64,000 nucleotides of DNA from CAXSBR01 sp964252015 (GCA_964252015.1 CAXULW010000013.1:40898-104897), one strand, 5' to 3'. Numbered from the stretch's first letter, positions 25,211 to 37,665 are shown. A program made the numbers and translations. The notes: a model not told the origin generated them from the sequence alone.

Positions 25211-25250
25211 CGCGACCCGGCCCGGACCGAACGACCCGGGCCGGGTCGCG
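25211..25250 (+). terminator. strong GC-rich terminator hairpin
   Basis: A perfect 15-bp stem (CGCGACCCGGCCCGG / CCGGGCCGGGTCGCG) has a ~10-nt loop. No U-tract follows. It should separate the GlsB-like transcript from mshC, which starts 26 nt later, so part of the mshC promoter would have to lie within or before this hairpin. Confidence 0.75.
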
Positions 25251-25275
25251 CGGTCCGATCTCGTACGGTGTCGGA

Positions 25276-26514
25276 ATGCAGTCCTGGAACCGACCCGACG
25301 TCCCCGACCTACCTGGGCAGGGGGAGCAACTGCGGTTGTTCGACACCTCGACCGCGGCGGTCGTCGATGTCGGCGTGGGTGCGGCGGTCAGCATCTACGT
25401 CTGCGGGATCACCCCGTATGACGCCACCCACCTCGGGCACGCCGCGACCTACCTGGCGTTCGACCTGGCCCAACGGGTCTGGCTCGACTCCGGTAAGAGC
25501 GTGCGGTTCATCGAGAACGTCACCGACATCGACGATCCACTGATCGACCGGGCCGCGCAGACGGGCGAGGACTGGCAGGCGTTGGCCGAACGCGAGATTG
25601 CGCTGTTCCGGGCCGACATGACCGCGTTGCGGGTGCTGCCCCCGGCCGAGTACGTCGGCGCGGTGGAAAGCATCCCGCAGATCGCCGAGGCGGTGGCGCA
25701 GCTGGTGGAGCACCGGGCGGCCTACCGCGTCGACACCGATGTGTACTACCGCATCGATGCCGACCCGGCGTTCGGCTCCGAGTCCGGCCTGGACCGCCGG
25801 CAGATGCTGGCGTTGTTCCGCGAGCGCGGCGGCGATCCGGAGCGACAGGGGAAGCAGGACCCCCTGGACTCGCTGCTGTGGCGGGGCGAGCGCCCGGGCG
25901 AGCCGTCCTGGCCGAGCGCCCTCGGCCCGGGCCGCCCCGGATGGCACATCGAGTGCTCCTACATCGCCCTCAGCCGCATCGGGATGGGTTTCGACGTGCA
26001 GGGTGGCGGCTCCGACCTGGCCTTCCCGCACCACGAACATTCCGCCGCGCACGCCCGCTCGCTGACCGGGCAGAAGACCTTCGCGCAGGCCTACGTCCAC
26101 ACCGGCATGATCGGGCTGGACGGGGAAAAGATGAGCAAGTCTCGCGGCAACCTGGTGTTCGTGTCCAAGCTGCGCGGCGCCGGCGTTGACCCGATGGCGA
26201 TCCGGCTGGCCCTGCTCGATGGGCACTACCGCGCCGACCGGGAATGGACCGGTGGTCGCCTGCCCGCGGCCGAGGCACGCCTGGCCCGCTGGCGCTCCGC
26301 CGTGGCCGGCCCGGCCCCGGACGCCACCGCGCTGCTCGGCGAGGTCCGGGCCGCGCTGGCCGACGACCTGGACACCGCCCGGGCCATCGCCGCGGTCGAC
26401 GCCTGGGTCGCCGCTGCCGCCGCTGTACTGGAAGGTGACGGAGATCCCGCTGTCGAAGGCGCCGGCGTGTTGGTACGCGATCTGGTCGACGCCCTCCTCG
26501 GCATCGTGCTGTAG
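25276..26514 (+). CDS. mshC: cysteine:GlcN-Ins ligase of mycothiol synthesis
   Basis: This 412-aa class I cysteinyl-tRNA-synthetase-like enzyme joins cysteine to 1-D-myo-inosityl 2-amino-2-deoxy-glucopyranoside using ATP. The catalytic HIGH motif appears as HLGH (52-55), following YVCGITPYDAT with zinc ligand Cys43. Further zinc-site residues are in WHIECSYIAL and HHEHSAAHA, and the KMSKS loop is intact in DGEKMSKSRGN. The protein lacks the C-terminal anticodon-binding domain of true CysRS, and its length and TPYDATHLGHA signature are those of MshC. It marks the organism as a mycothiol-producing actinobacterium. Confidence 0.95.
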   Translation: MQSWNRPDVPDLPGQGEQLRLFDTSTAAVVDVGVGAAVSIYVCGITPYDATHLGHAATYLAFDLAQRVWLDSGKSVRFIENVTDIDDPLIDRAAQTGEDWQALAEREIALFRADMTALRVLPPAEYVGAVESIPQIAEAVAQLVEHRAAYRVDTDVYYRIDADPAFGSESGLDRRQMLALFRERGGDPERQGKQDPLDSLLWRGERPGEPSWPSALGPGRPGWHIECSYIALSRIGMGFDVQGGGSDLAFPHHEHSAAHARSLTGQKTFAQAYVHTGMIGLDGEKMSKSRGNLVFVSKLRGAGVDPMAIRLALLDGHYRADREWTGGRLPAAEARLARWRSAVAGPAPDATALLGEVRAALADDLDTARAIAAVDAWVAAAAAVLEGDGDPAVEGAGVLVRDLVDALLGIVL

Positions 26515-26565
26515 CCCGTCGGCCCAGGCCGGCCCACGGGAGCGCGCGGTGATGATTCAGAGGCG

Positions 26566-26787
26566 GTGAGCATTCCCGACTTCAGCGAGGCCGAGCTGGG
26601 TGCTGCAGGTGTGTTGGCCTCCGTGCAGGCGGACACGCCGGGTGACCGCCTGCCCCAGGGCCAACGCTCTGCCGTGGGCCACGCCGGAGGGGATCGACGT
26701 GGCGGCCCTGCAACGGGCGCGGATCTGGCCGGCGTCGACGTCGACACCTTCCCGGGGTTGCCGCCGTACGTGCGCGGGCCGTAACGC
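26566..26787 (+). pseudogene. methylmalonyl-CoA mutase large-subunit N-terminal remnant
   Basis: From a GTG at 26566 the frame starts SIPDFSEAELG. In a second frame the DNA encodes LPWATPEGIDVAAL, and back in the first frame ADLAGVDVDTFPGLPPYVRG then stop. These three pieces match, in order, the beginning of the B12-dependent mutase alpha chain (pattern: WxTPEGIxVxPLYTxxDLxGLDFLDTxPGxPPYxRGP). Two frameshifts, a stop and complete absence of the barrel and B12 domain make it a relic. It lies directly after mshC. Confidence 0.7.
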
Positions 26788-26885
26788 CCATGTCCTGTCG
26801 ACGCGACGCCTTGCCGCCCCCACGGCCGGGCGTCGGCCAGGAGCTCGGCTACCGGTGGCGGCGCGAGTGCTAGCCAAGCACTTGG

Positions 26886-27191
26886 CTACGCGCGGGAATG
26901 GGCGCTACGGACCATCAGAAAGATTGCGAAACCGAGCGGGATGAAAGCTACCTCGGAGCAGACGAGCACGAAGCCCACAGGAGCGTGACCAAGGCGCGGA
27001 ACCGTCTCGGTCAGCAAAAACGTGCCAAAGAGGACGTCGGCCCACCCCCGTAACTTCCACGACTCGATGTCCCGCATCCACGGATAGATGATTTGCTTCC
27101 GGGTGAGCGTCGCCGTTCCAACCACCAATTCCAGCAAGGCAACAGCGAATGCCACCCACGTCCACGCTGTGGCGGCGACACTCAAGCTCAT
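26886..27191 (-). CDS. small membrane protein, three or four TM
   Basis: The 101-aa protein has hydrophobic segments AWTWVAFAVALLELVVGTAT, ADVLFGTFLLTE and VGFVLVCSEVAFIPLGFAIF, separated by the polar loop RKQIIYPWMRDIESWKLRG. I do not recognise a family. The DNA here is visibly less GC-rich than its neighbours, and no clear Shine-Dalgarno precedes the ATG. About 255 nt without a convincing gene separate it from the kinase gene. Recent acquisition is possible. Confidence 0.55.
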   Translation of the reverse strand: MSLSVAATAWTWVAFAVALLELVVGTATLTRKQIIYPWMRDIESWKLRGWADVLFGTFLLTETVPRLGHAPVGFVLVCSEVAFIPLGFAIFLMVRSAHSRA

Positions 27192-27447
27192 CGGTTATCC
27201 CTGCGCTGGTGGTGTGGGTGCGACCGCCCATGGTCACATCCTGGCCTGATACCGCGCACCTCGAACCCCAGCGGCCCGGTTGCGGAAGGACAAGCCCGTA
27301 CCTGCGGCAGCCCCTCGGCGGCGCTGATCGCCAGGGCATCCAAGCGAGGCAACCGGATCGATACGCTCGAACGACGCACGAAACTCACGGTGCGCTGGTC
27401 GACAGCTGGAACCAGAACGGCCCGGAAGGACAATTCATCCGGATGGC

Positions 27448-28692
27448 TCAGCGAGACACCGCGAGCGCGGCGACGACGATCGCGATCAGCAGGATCGCTG
27501 CCGCGATGAGCACCGCAGCCCGATGGGTCGCCCACAGCAGCGCCGGCGCGGATTGGCGTCGTCGCGCCGCTGGGTTGTTCGACAGCACCGGCTCCGACCA
27601 CTCCGCGGCAGGCGGTGGCCACTCGGCATAGCGCGGTGCCGATTGCGGGGTCGCTGCATGCGGTGCGGTCGCCGACGGCGTTGCCGATGGCCTTGCGTTG
27701 GGCGGTGGCGGGCTGGCCGGTTGCGGGCTGGCCGGTTGCGGGCTGGCCGGCGGTGGGCCGGGGATGGTGGACCGCGGGATCACCGCCCGAACCCGGGTGG
27801 ACGACGTGGTCGTCGCCTCAGCGAGCCGGGCGCCGGACGGCACCACGATCTGGGTCAGGCCGAGCCGCAGTTCCTGCTCGATGCGCTGCAGTCCGCGCGC
27901 GAACGCCAGCGCCGAACTGGGGCGCAGGGCCGGGTTGCGGGCCATGGCCTGGCGCAACAGCCGGTCCAGCGACTCGGGCACGTCCGCACGACCGGTCGGC
28001 GTCGGCTCGCCGCGCACTATTCGCCCGTGCAAGGCGGCGGCCGAGTTGTCCTCGCCCGGACGCTCGAACGGTGACCGGCCGCTGAGCAGATGCCAGACGG
28101 TGGCGGCGAGCGAGTACACGTCACCCCGCACGTCGGGCGGAGCCGATGCCAGCAACACCTCGGGCGGGGCCCACGGCACGGAGACCCCCTCGACCGGAGC
28201 GTCCGGCCCGGCGATGACGGCCGCGAGCCCGAAGTCGGTCAGCCCCGGGTTGCCGTAAGGGCCGCCCAGGACGTTGGCCGGTTTGACGTCACGGTGCAGG
28301 ATGCCCGAGCGATGCGCGGTCTCCACAGCGCCCGCGATCTGGATGCCGATCCGCAGCGCGTCGGCCACCGGGATCCGTTCGTGCCGGGCGCGCTGGGCCA
28401 GGTTGGGTTCCGGGTAGAACTGCATGACCAGGAACGGGCGCCCCTCGCCCGTTACGCCCGCTCGGAACACCGGGACGATGAACGGGTGGTCGGCCAGCGC
28501 GGCCATCGCCTTGCCTTCGGCGGTGAACTGGCGGCGCCGTTCGGCACTCAAGCCGGGCGCGGTCAGTATCTTCACCGCCACCTTCATGCGCGGCTCGTCC
28601 TGCTCGTACAGCAGCACGTCGCAGTACCCACCGGAGCCGAGCGGGCGCAGGTAGGTCAACCCGGGTATCTGCGGTACGAACGGCCCGATCAT
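27448..28692 (-). CDS. membrane-anchored Ser/Thr protein kinase
   Basis: The 414-aa protein has a Hanks-type kinase domain: glycine loop LGSGGYCDV, catalytic Lys41 in VAVKIL, HRDVKPAN (Asp135), DFG (Asp153) and the PPEVL segment. A Pro/Ala/Ser-rich juxtamembrane linker (~310-375) leads to one C-terminal TM helix (AAVLIAAAILLIAIVVAALA) with almost nothing outside. Unlike PknB it has no PASTA sensor, so any signal is likely intracellular or membrane-borne. It is last in the PP2C-FHA-kinase operon, 31 nt after the FHA gene. Confidence 0.92.
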   Translation of the reverse strand: MIGPFVPQIPGLTYLRPLGSGGYCDVLLYEQDEPRMKVAVKILTAPGLSAERRRQFTAEGKAMAALADHPFIVPVFRAGVTGEGRPFLVMQFYPEPNLAQRARHERIPVADALRIGIQIAGAVETAHRSGILHRDVKPANVLGGPYGNPGLTDFGLAAVIAGPDAPVEGVSVPWAPPEVLLASAPPDVRGDVYSLAATVWHLLSGRSPFERPGEDNSAAALHGRIVRGEPTPTGRADVPESLDRLLRQAMARNPALRPSSALAFARGLQRIEQELRLGLTQIVVPSGARLAEATTTSSTRVRAVIPRSTIPGPPPASPQPASPQPASPPPPNARPSATPSATAPHAATPQSAPRYAEWPPPAAEWSEPVLSNNPAARRRQSAPALLWATHRAAVLIAAAILLIAIVVAALAVSR

Positions 28693-28723
28693 CGACGCCG
28701 CGGCCGCTGGCTCACGCCTGGGT

Positions 28724-29809
28724 TCACGCGGTCGGGACCTCGTAGCGAAAGACGATCTCGTCGGCCAGGTTGACCTCGGCGTTGGGCTCGAGCGGCATGG
28801 CCTCGTGCGCGCGCAACCGGATCGGCGCCTGACCGGGATTCGTCACCGTCGTGCCGTTGGTTGAAGCCAGGTCAACGACGAGGACGTGCCAGTCCTCCAG
28901 GCGAACCTCGACGTGGGTGCGGGACACGTCGTTGTCCGGGGAGGGCAGCCGGACCAGGTGCGGACGCCCGACGTCGTTGGCGTCCGTCGTACGGGGGTTG
29001 CGGCCCATGATCACGCCCCGGTCCAGGGGCACCACATCACCGGTGGACAGGCGGATCAGGCCGAGCGGCGGACGGACGGCCAGGAACGGGCGGGTGTCCT
29101 CGATCGCGGTGCCACAAATGCGGCAGTAGGGCTCGTAGGTGGGGCCGAGGTGACCGTAGGGGCAGGCCACCGCCTGCACGGTGACACTGACCGACACGGG
29201 CGCCGCCAGCTCCGGCGGGGCCGGCTCGGCTTGCGGTGCCGGTGGGGACTCGATGATCGGGGCCACCGGCACCTCAGCAAGATCGGGCGAGGCGGGCGCC
29301 GTGACCAGGGTCAGGGTGACCGAACCGGCCAGCACGGTCCCGCCGACAAGTGGATCGCCGTTCGACGTGACCACAGGCGCGGCCAGTTCCTCGGGCGTGA
29401 CGCCGATCGTCACCGCGGTCGTGTCGGCATCAAGGCGACGCTCGAGCCAGGTGGCCAGACCGTCGGCCGTGACGAGGTGGGTCCGGCCGCCGGCCTGCAG
29501 CGTTGCCGCTCGACCGGCCCCACGCAGCACGACGCTGCCACCGCCGGGGTCAACGCACACGAACGCGAACCCGGGCACCGCGCTCGGCGTGCGGCCGGGC
29601 GCCGCGGCCACGAGGGCGTCCACGATCGCCAGCACACCGGCCCGGTCACGGACCAGCGGCCAGCAGCGGGCCACCGTCTCCCCGGTCGGCGGCCGGGCGA
29701 ACACGAGCGCCGAGCCCGGGGCGACCAGGGCCACGTGCGGCCCGGCCGTGTAGACCAACCGGCCGACGTCCGACCCAGGTCCGGCATCGGGTCCGCCGGG
29801 GTCGGTCAC
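28724..29809 (-). CDS. FHA-domain protein with zinc ribbon
   Basis: The 361-aa protein has an N-terminal ~160-residue domain related in composition to PP2C-like folds (VARCWPLVRDRAGVLAIVDA) and a Pro-rich linker. A small Cys cluster follows (CPYGHLGPTYEPYCRICG), then a C-terminal FHA domain: GVIMGRNPRT, HLVRLPSPDNDVSRTHVEVR and VVDLASTNGTTV. FHA domains bind phosphothreonine, so it likely docks on kinase substrates or the kinase itself. GTG 29809 overlaps the phosphatase stop by 4 nt. Confidence 0.85.
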   Translation of the reverse strand: MTDPGGPDAGPGSDVGRLVYTAGPHVALVAPGSALVFARPPTGETVARCWPLVRDRAGVLAIVDALVAAAPGRTPSAVPGFAFVCVDPGGGSVVLRGAGRAATLQAGGRTHLVTADGLATWLERRLDADTTAVTIGVTPEELAAPVVTSNGDPLVGGTVLAGSVTLTLVTAPASPDLAEVPVAPIIESPPAPQAEPAPPELAAPVSVSVTVQAVACPYGHLGPTYEPYCRICGTAIEDTRPFLAVRPPLGLIRLSTGDVVPLDRGVIMGRNPRTTDANDVGRPHLVRLPSPDNDVSRTHVEVRLEDWHVLVVDLASTNGTTVTNPGQAPIRLRAHEAMPLEPNAEVNLADEIVFRYEVPTA

Positions 29810-30657
29810 GGATCGTCCTCGCCTTCGCCGTCGACCGGGCCGCTCGCGTCGACGGCGTCCGCGTCCGCGTCGTCCGTGGCGTCCAGCGCGGCGATCGAGC
29901 GCGGGCTGGTGTCCTCGTCCACAGCGCCGTCGGCCGGGTCGTCCGGGCGCACGACGATGACGGTCACGTTGTCGTGGCCGCCGGACTCGACCGCAGCCGA
30001 CACCAGGACCGCCGCCGCCTCCCGAGCCGAATGAGAGGCCGTCATGAGCTCGGCGATCCGCTCGTCCGGCAGCTCACCGGTGAGCCCGTCGGAGCAGATC
30101 AGGAACTGTTCGCCGGGGGTGGGCGGGAAGACCCACATGTCGACCAGGGGCTTCTCGTCGCTGCCGAGCGACCGGGTGATGATGTTGCGCCGGCGATCCG
30201 ATCGGGCCTGGTCGCGATCCAGGCGACCGCTGGCGACCAGTTCCTCGACCTCGGAGTGGTCCACGGTGACCTGGGTCAGCACACCGTCGGCCAACCGGTA
30301 CACCCGCGAGTCACCGACATTGAACACGGCCCAGTGCTCGTTCCCACCGGCGGTGACGACGGCGAGCCCGGTGATCGTGGTACCCATGCCGGCCCGGCCG
30401 AGTTCGGCCGCGGCGGTCGCGGCGATCTCGTCGTGGGCGGTCAGGACGGCGGACGCGACGGCTTCGGCGGTGAACTCGCCCAGAACTGCGGTTCGGTCGA
30501 GCACGGCGATCGCGATGGCGCTGGCCACCTCGCCGGCCTGGTGGCCACCCATCCCGTCGGCGACCACAAACATCGTGGTCCGGGCCAGGTAAGCGTCCTC
30601 GTTGTGGTCGCGGTGAAGGCCGGTGTCGGTGGCCACGCCATAGTCCGCGTTGCGCAT
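29806..30657 (-). CDS. PP2C-family protein phosphatase
   Basis: The 283-aa protein has the PPM metal-site motifs DHNEDAY, VVADGMGGHQAGE, GTTITGLAVV, VGDSRVYRL, CSDGLTGEL and GGHDNVTVIVV; an acidic tail ends it. It is a Mn/Mg-dependent phospho-Ser/Thr phosphatase, soluble and without a TM segment. Encoded first in an operon with an FHA protein and a Hanks kinase, it probably reverses that kinase's action. Confidence 0.93.
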   Translation of the reverse strand: MRNADYGVATDTGLHRDHNEDAYLARTTMFVVADGMGGHQAGEVASAIAIAVLDRTAVLGEFTAEAVASAVLTAHDEIAATAAAELGRAGMGTTITGLAVVTAGGNEHWAVFNVGDSRVYRLADGVLTQVTVDHSEVEELVASGRLDRDQARSDRRRNIITRSLGSDEKPLVDMWVFPPTPGEQFLICSDGLTGELPDERIAELMTASHSAREAAAVLVSAAVESGGHDNVTVIVVRPDDPADGAVDEDTSPRSIAALDATDDADADAVDASGPVDGEGEDDP

Positions 30658-30791
30658 CCCACCTCATCCCGTCGTTCGTTCACCGTTGGCGACGCCCGGC
30701 GGGCGACTTGTCCGCGTGAGCCTAATGCGCTGTCTGCAGATATGCGGCGACGCGAGGTCATATCGCAGACAGACCACTGGTGCCCTGTTTG

Positions 30792-31670
30792 CTAGCCGCG
30801 GGGTCGATTGCCGGGCCCGCGGCCGAACCCGTCGTCGCGTCGGCGCAGGTAACGCTCGAACTCGCGCGCGATGGAGTCACCGGACGCTTCGCGCAATTCG
30901 CCTTCATCGTCGCGTTCTTCCAGGTTGCGGATGTACTCGGTGACCTCCTCGTCCTCGGCCGCCATCTCGTCCACGAGTTTCTGCCACTCGCTGGCCTCGT
31001 CCGGCAGCTCGCCGAGGTCGACGGCGAGATCCAGGGTCTCCTCGACCCGGTGCAGCAGCGCCACCGTCGCCTTCGGGTTGGGCGGCTGGGACACGTAGTG
31101 CGGCACGGCCGCCCAGAACGACATCGCCGGAACGCCGACCCGCACGCACGCGTCCTGCAGGATGCCGACGATCCCGGTCGGACCCTCGTAGCGGGAGCGT
31201 TCGAGCCCGAAGCGGGCGGCGGACTCCGAGTCGTAGGAGGTGCCGGTGACCGGTGTCGGCCGAGTGTGCGGAGAGTCCGACAGCAGCGCGCCCAACGTGA
31301 GAACGGTGGTGATGCCCAGGCCGTGCACGGCGTCGAGGACCTCGTCGCAGAACGCCCGCCAGCGCATGTTCGGCTCGATGCCGCGCAGCAGCACGACGTC
31401 GAACGCCGCGCCGGGCGGGCGGCAGATCGACATGCGGGTCGTCGGCCAGGTCACCGATCTGGTCACGCCGTCCACCAGGGACACGATGGGCCGGTTGACC
31501 TGGAAGTCGTAGTACGGGTCCGGGTCGATCTCGATGATGGTGCGCGAGGACCAGATCGTCTCCAGGTGCTCGACCGCGTTGGTGGCCGCGTCACCGGCGT
31601 CGTTCCACCCTTCGAACGCCGCGATCATCACCGCGTTCGTCAGCTCCGGCCAGCCGTCGAAGTCACTCAT
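30792..31670 (-). CDS. PAC2-family (proteasome assembly chaperone-like) protein
   Basis: This 292-aa protein belongs to the actinobacterial PAC2 family: AVMIAAFEGWNDAGDAATNA, ILLRGIEPNMRWRAFC-type block (VVLLRGIEPNMRWRAFCDEV), TVLTLGALLSDSPHTRPTPV, ARFGLERSRYEGPTGIVGIL and PAMSFWAAVPHYVSQPPNPK. The C-terminal ~70 residues are a charged, coiled-coil-like helix (EMAAEDEEVTEYIRNLEERD). Its archaeal/eukaryotic relatives assist proteasome assembly; here the role is unproven, although arc and dop in the same window show that a Pup-proteasome exists. Confidence 0.9.
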   Translation of the reverse strand: MSDFDGWPELTNAVMIAAFEGWNDAGDAATNAVEHLETIWSSRTIIEIDPDPYYDFQVNRPIVSLVDGVTRSVTWPTTRMSICRPPGAAFDVVLLRGIEPNMRWRAFCDEVLDAVHGLGITTVLTLGALLSDSPHTRPTPVTGTSYDSESAARFGLERSRYEGPTGIVGILQDACVRVGVPAMSFWAAVPHYVSQPPNPKATVALLHRVEETLDLAVDLGELPDEASEWQKLVDEMAAEDEEVTEYIRNLEERDDEGELREASGDSIAREFERYLRRRDDGFGRGPGNRPRG

Positions 31671-31800
31671 GCGCCCGTCCCTGGTGAACCGGTCGGCGGG
31701 GGCGGAGGACGGCGGGTGGCCGTGCGGCGGCCCAGGGGCGATGCGACTGCCTCATACCAAGAAGCGTACGGGCCGAACAAGGCACGCCATGGTCATTTGG

Positions 31801-32128
31801 CAGGTGACCACGCAGTTATCGCAGCCGCGCCGCCGCAACGTCTCACCTACGATNNNNNNNNNNNNNNNNNNNNNNNNNNNNNNNNNNNNNNNNNNNNNNN
31901 NNNNNNNNNNNNNNNNNNNNNNNNNNNNNNNNNNNNNNNNNNNNNNNNNNNNNCCTACGATCCGGCAGCGCCTTCCAACTGGCCGGCGAAAGCCCCCGGC
32001 CGAAGGCCACGCCCCACCTGGTCTTGGGCAGGTGACCACGCAGTTATCGCAGCCGCGCCGCCGCAACGTCTCACCTACGATCCGGCAGCGCCTTCCAACT
32101 GGCCGGCGAAAGCCCCCGGCCGAAGGCC
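31801..32128. repeat. 120-bp tandem repeat interrupted by assembly gap
   Basis: A 120-bp unit starting CAGGTGACCACGCAGTTATC appears at 31801 (first 53 bp, then 100 N) and again, complete to its end, at 32029. The bases after the gap (31954-32028) are unit positions 46-120. The second copy at 32029-32128 is nearly full. Each unit holds two small hairpins (GGC-GAAA-GCC and GGCC-GAA-GGCC). True copy number is unknown because the gap lies inside the array. It fills the space between metH and the PAC2 gene. Confidence 0.93.
31854..31953. other. assembly gap, 100 N
   Basis: The run is exactly 100 N, a conventional placeholder for a gap of unknown size. It lies inside the 120-bp tandem array and was most likely caused by it. 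Confidence 0.97.
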
Positions 32129-32134
32129 GGGCCG

Positions 32135-35980
<3,846 letters not shown>

Positions 35981-36153
35981 GGTAATCCCTTGCTGAGTCG
36001 ATCGGCCAGCTACCAGCATCTCATCTCGCCGCGATTGGGTATCGCAAGCTGGGCGGCCCTTGACCGTAACCGTCTGAACACCAGAAATATTCGCAAACAC
36101 CGTCGCCACGCCGCGATACCGCCGACCCGATGGCACCAAGCCGGAAGTGTTCG

Positions 36154-36767
36154 ATGAATCGGCTGAAACAGGCTGGGCCGGTTCTGTTGGCCGCGGTCGT
36201 CCTGGCGGTAATCGCGGCGGCCGGGTGCAGTTCGGGTAAAGCGACCTCGAGTAGGTCGGGCACGACGACTCCCATCCAGACCACAGCGATCCAGCCGACA
36301 ACTCACCCGTCAACCACAGCGTCTCACCCGTCAACCACAGCGTCGGCAACGCCTTCGGACGTTGGCGCGGCGTACATCCGGGCCATTAACAATCTCTGTT
36401 CCAGAACCGAAGGTGCGGTCCTAAAGATCGTGCCGTCGGGCTACTCAGCGACGACACCCGTGCGCATCCTTGTCCAGCAGGCGCCCGGCCTGCGAAGGTT
36501 TACCGGGCCTTCGACCTCCAGTTGGCCAGGATCGCCGTCCCGCCCGCAACGGCGCCTGCCGCCGCAGCCATGCGCGCAAACGTGATGACGTCGGACGCGA
36601 TGAAAACGAAGGCGATCGCTGCCGCGACCAAAGGCCAGAATGCGTACCGCGCGGAATACAACCGGCAGATCGCTTACTTCGGCACCGGCACCGGCACCGG
36701 CGCCGGAGCCGCCGTATTGGCCAAACGCGACGCGACCGGGATCAGCGACAACTGCAATTACCGCTAA
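36154..36767 (+). pseudogene. frameshifted lipoprotein gene
   Basis: The first frame encodes a lipoprotein signal (QAGPVLLAAVVLAVIAAAGC, lipobox AAAGC), a Thr/Ser/Pro linker holding two HPSTTAS repeats, and AAYIRAINNLCSRTEGAVLK. At about 36475-36500 the coding continues in another frame as AKVYRAFDLQLARIAVPPAT through TKAIAAATKGQNAYRAEYNR and IAYFGTGTGTGAGAAVLAKR to a stop at 36767. One indel explains both halves. Either it is a recent frameshift mutation or a base error in the assembly. The family is unknown; it resembles small secreted Cys-containing proteins. Confidence 0.7.
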
Positions 36768-36901
36768 CGATCGAACCGCAGTTTCAAGTCGGCCTGCGCG
36801 GGCGATCCGACGGGCGTGACGGGACGGGCTGATGTGGTGGCAGTCTCGAAGCCCACGTTCGGTTGTCGCGTGGGGGGTTGGGCCGGGTTTACTGAACTGC
36901 G

Positions 36902-37600
36902 ATGCCTACCGACGAGCACGCCCGCATGACCAGCGCCGGGCCGGACGCGGTCCTGTTCGACATGGACGGGACGCTGCTGGACTCGGAGAAGATCTGGGAC
37001 ATCGGCCTGGACCAGTTGGCGGCGCACCTGGGCGGGCAGCTGTCGCCCGCGGCGCGCGAGAGCATGCTCGGCTCGCCCATCGGGCTGTCCGTCCGCCTCG
37101 TCCATGAGGACCTCGGCGTAGACGCCGACCCGGCCGAAAGCACCGCGTACCTGCTCGATTGCGTGGCCGCGATCTTCGCCGACGACCTGCACTGGCGCGC
37201 CGGAGCCCGCGAACTGGTGACCGCGGTGGGCGCGGCCGGCCTGCCCACCGGACTGGTCACCTCGACCGTGCGGCGACTGACCGACGTGGCCCTGGACTGG
37301 ATGGGACGGGAGCTGTTCACGGTCAGCGTGTGTGGCGATGAGACGCCGACCCAGAAGCCGACGCCCGCCCCGTATCTGCGGGCGGCGGAACTCCTGGGCC
37401 TGGAGCCCGCGCGGTGCCTGGCGGTGGAGGACTCCCCGATCGGCATCGCCTCGGCGGAGGCGGCGGGCCTGGCTGTGCTCGCGGTGCCGAGCGAAGTGGC
37501 CATTCAGCCCGGTCCGAAACGGGTGCTGCGGCGAGATTTGGTAGGCGCGGACCTCGACGCCCTGCGCGCGGTCTACGCCCAGCTCGTCCCTTCGGCCTGA
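36902..37600 (+). CDS. HAD-superfamily phosphatase
   Basis: This 232-aa HAD subfamily IA enzyme has motif I VLFDMDGTLLDSEK (nucleophile Asp and acid/base Asp), motif II LVTSTVRR, motif III Lys in TQKPTPAPYL and motif IV LAVEDSPIGIASAEAAG. The alpha-helical cap lies between motifs I and II. Relatives are beta-phosphoglucomutases and sugar-phosphate phosphatases; the substrate is not inferable. In many actinobacteria a HAD gene of this type follows metH. It ends before a strong convergent hairpin. Confidence 0.9.
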   Translation: MPTDEHARMTSAGPDAVLFDMDGTLLDSEKIWDIGLDQLAAHLGGQLSPAARESMLGSPIGLSVRLVHEDLGVDADPAESTAYLLDCVAAIFADDLHWRAGARELVTAVGAAGLPTGLVTSTVRRLTDVALDWMGRELFTVSVCGDETPTQKPTPAPYLRAAELLGLEPARCLAVEDSPIGIASAEAAGLAVLAVPSEVAIQPGPKRVLRRDLVGADLDALRAVYAQLVPSA

Positions 37601-37623
37601 GCGCCGCCAGTCGGGTGACAACA

Positions 37624-37665
37624 ACGGCAGCGGCCCAGGGCAGATACCGCCCCGGCCGCTGCCGT
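37624..37665. terminator. bidirectional terminator hairpin
   Basis: A perfect 12-bp stem (ACGGCAGCGGCC / GGCCGCTGCCGT) encloses an 18-nt inner segment that can itself pair. It lies between the convergent HAD gene and the MT0933-like gene, so it can serve both. Confidence 0.8.

Noticed and set aside
27192..27447. Possible gene between the small membrane protein and the kinase
   Set aside because: Frames on both strands are open but give no family pattern, no ribosome site and no consistent coding bias.
31801..32128. CRISPR array
   Set aside because: The unit is 120 bp with no alternating spacers; copies abut directly and no cas genes are present.
35981..36153. Cobalamin riboswitch in front of metH
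   Set aside because: Only ~170 nt separate metH from the divergent lipoprotein gene and I found no clear B12-box-like sequence. A covariance-model search would settle it.
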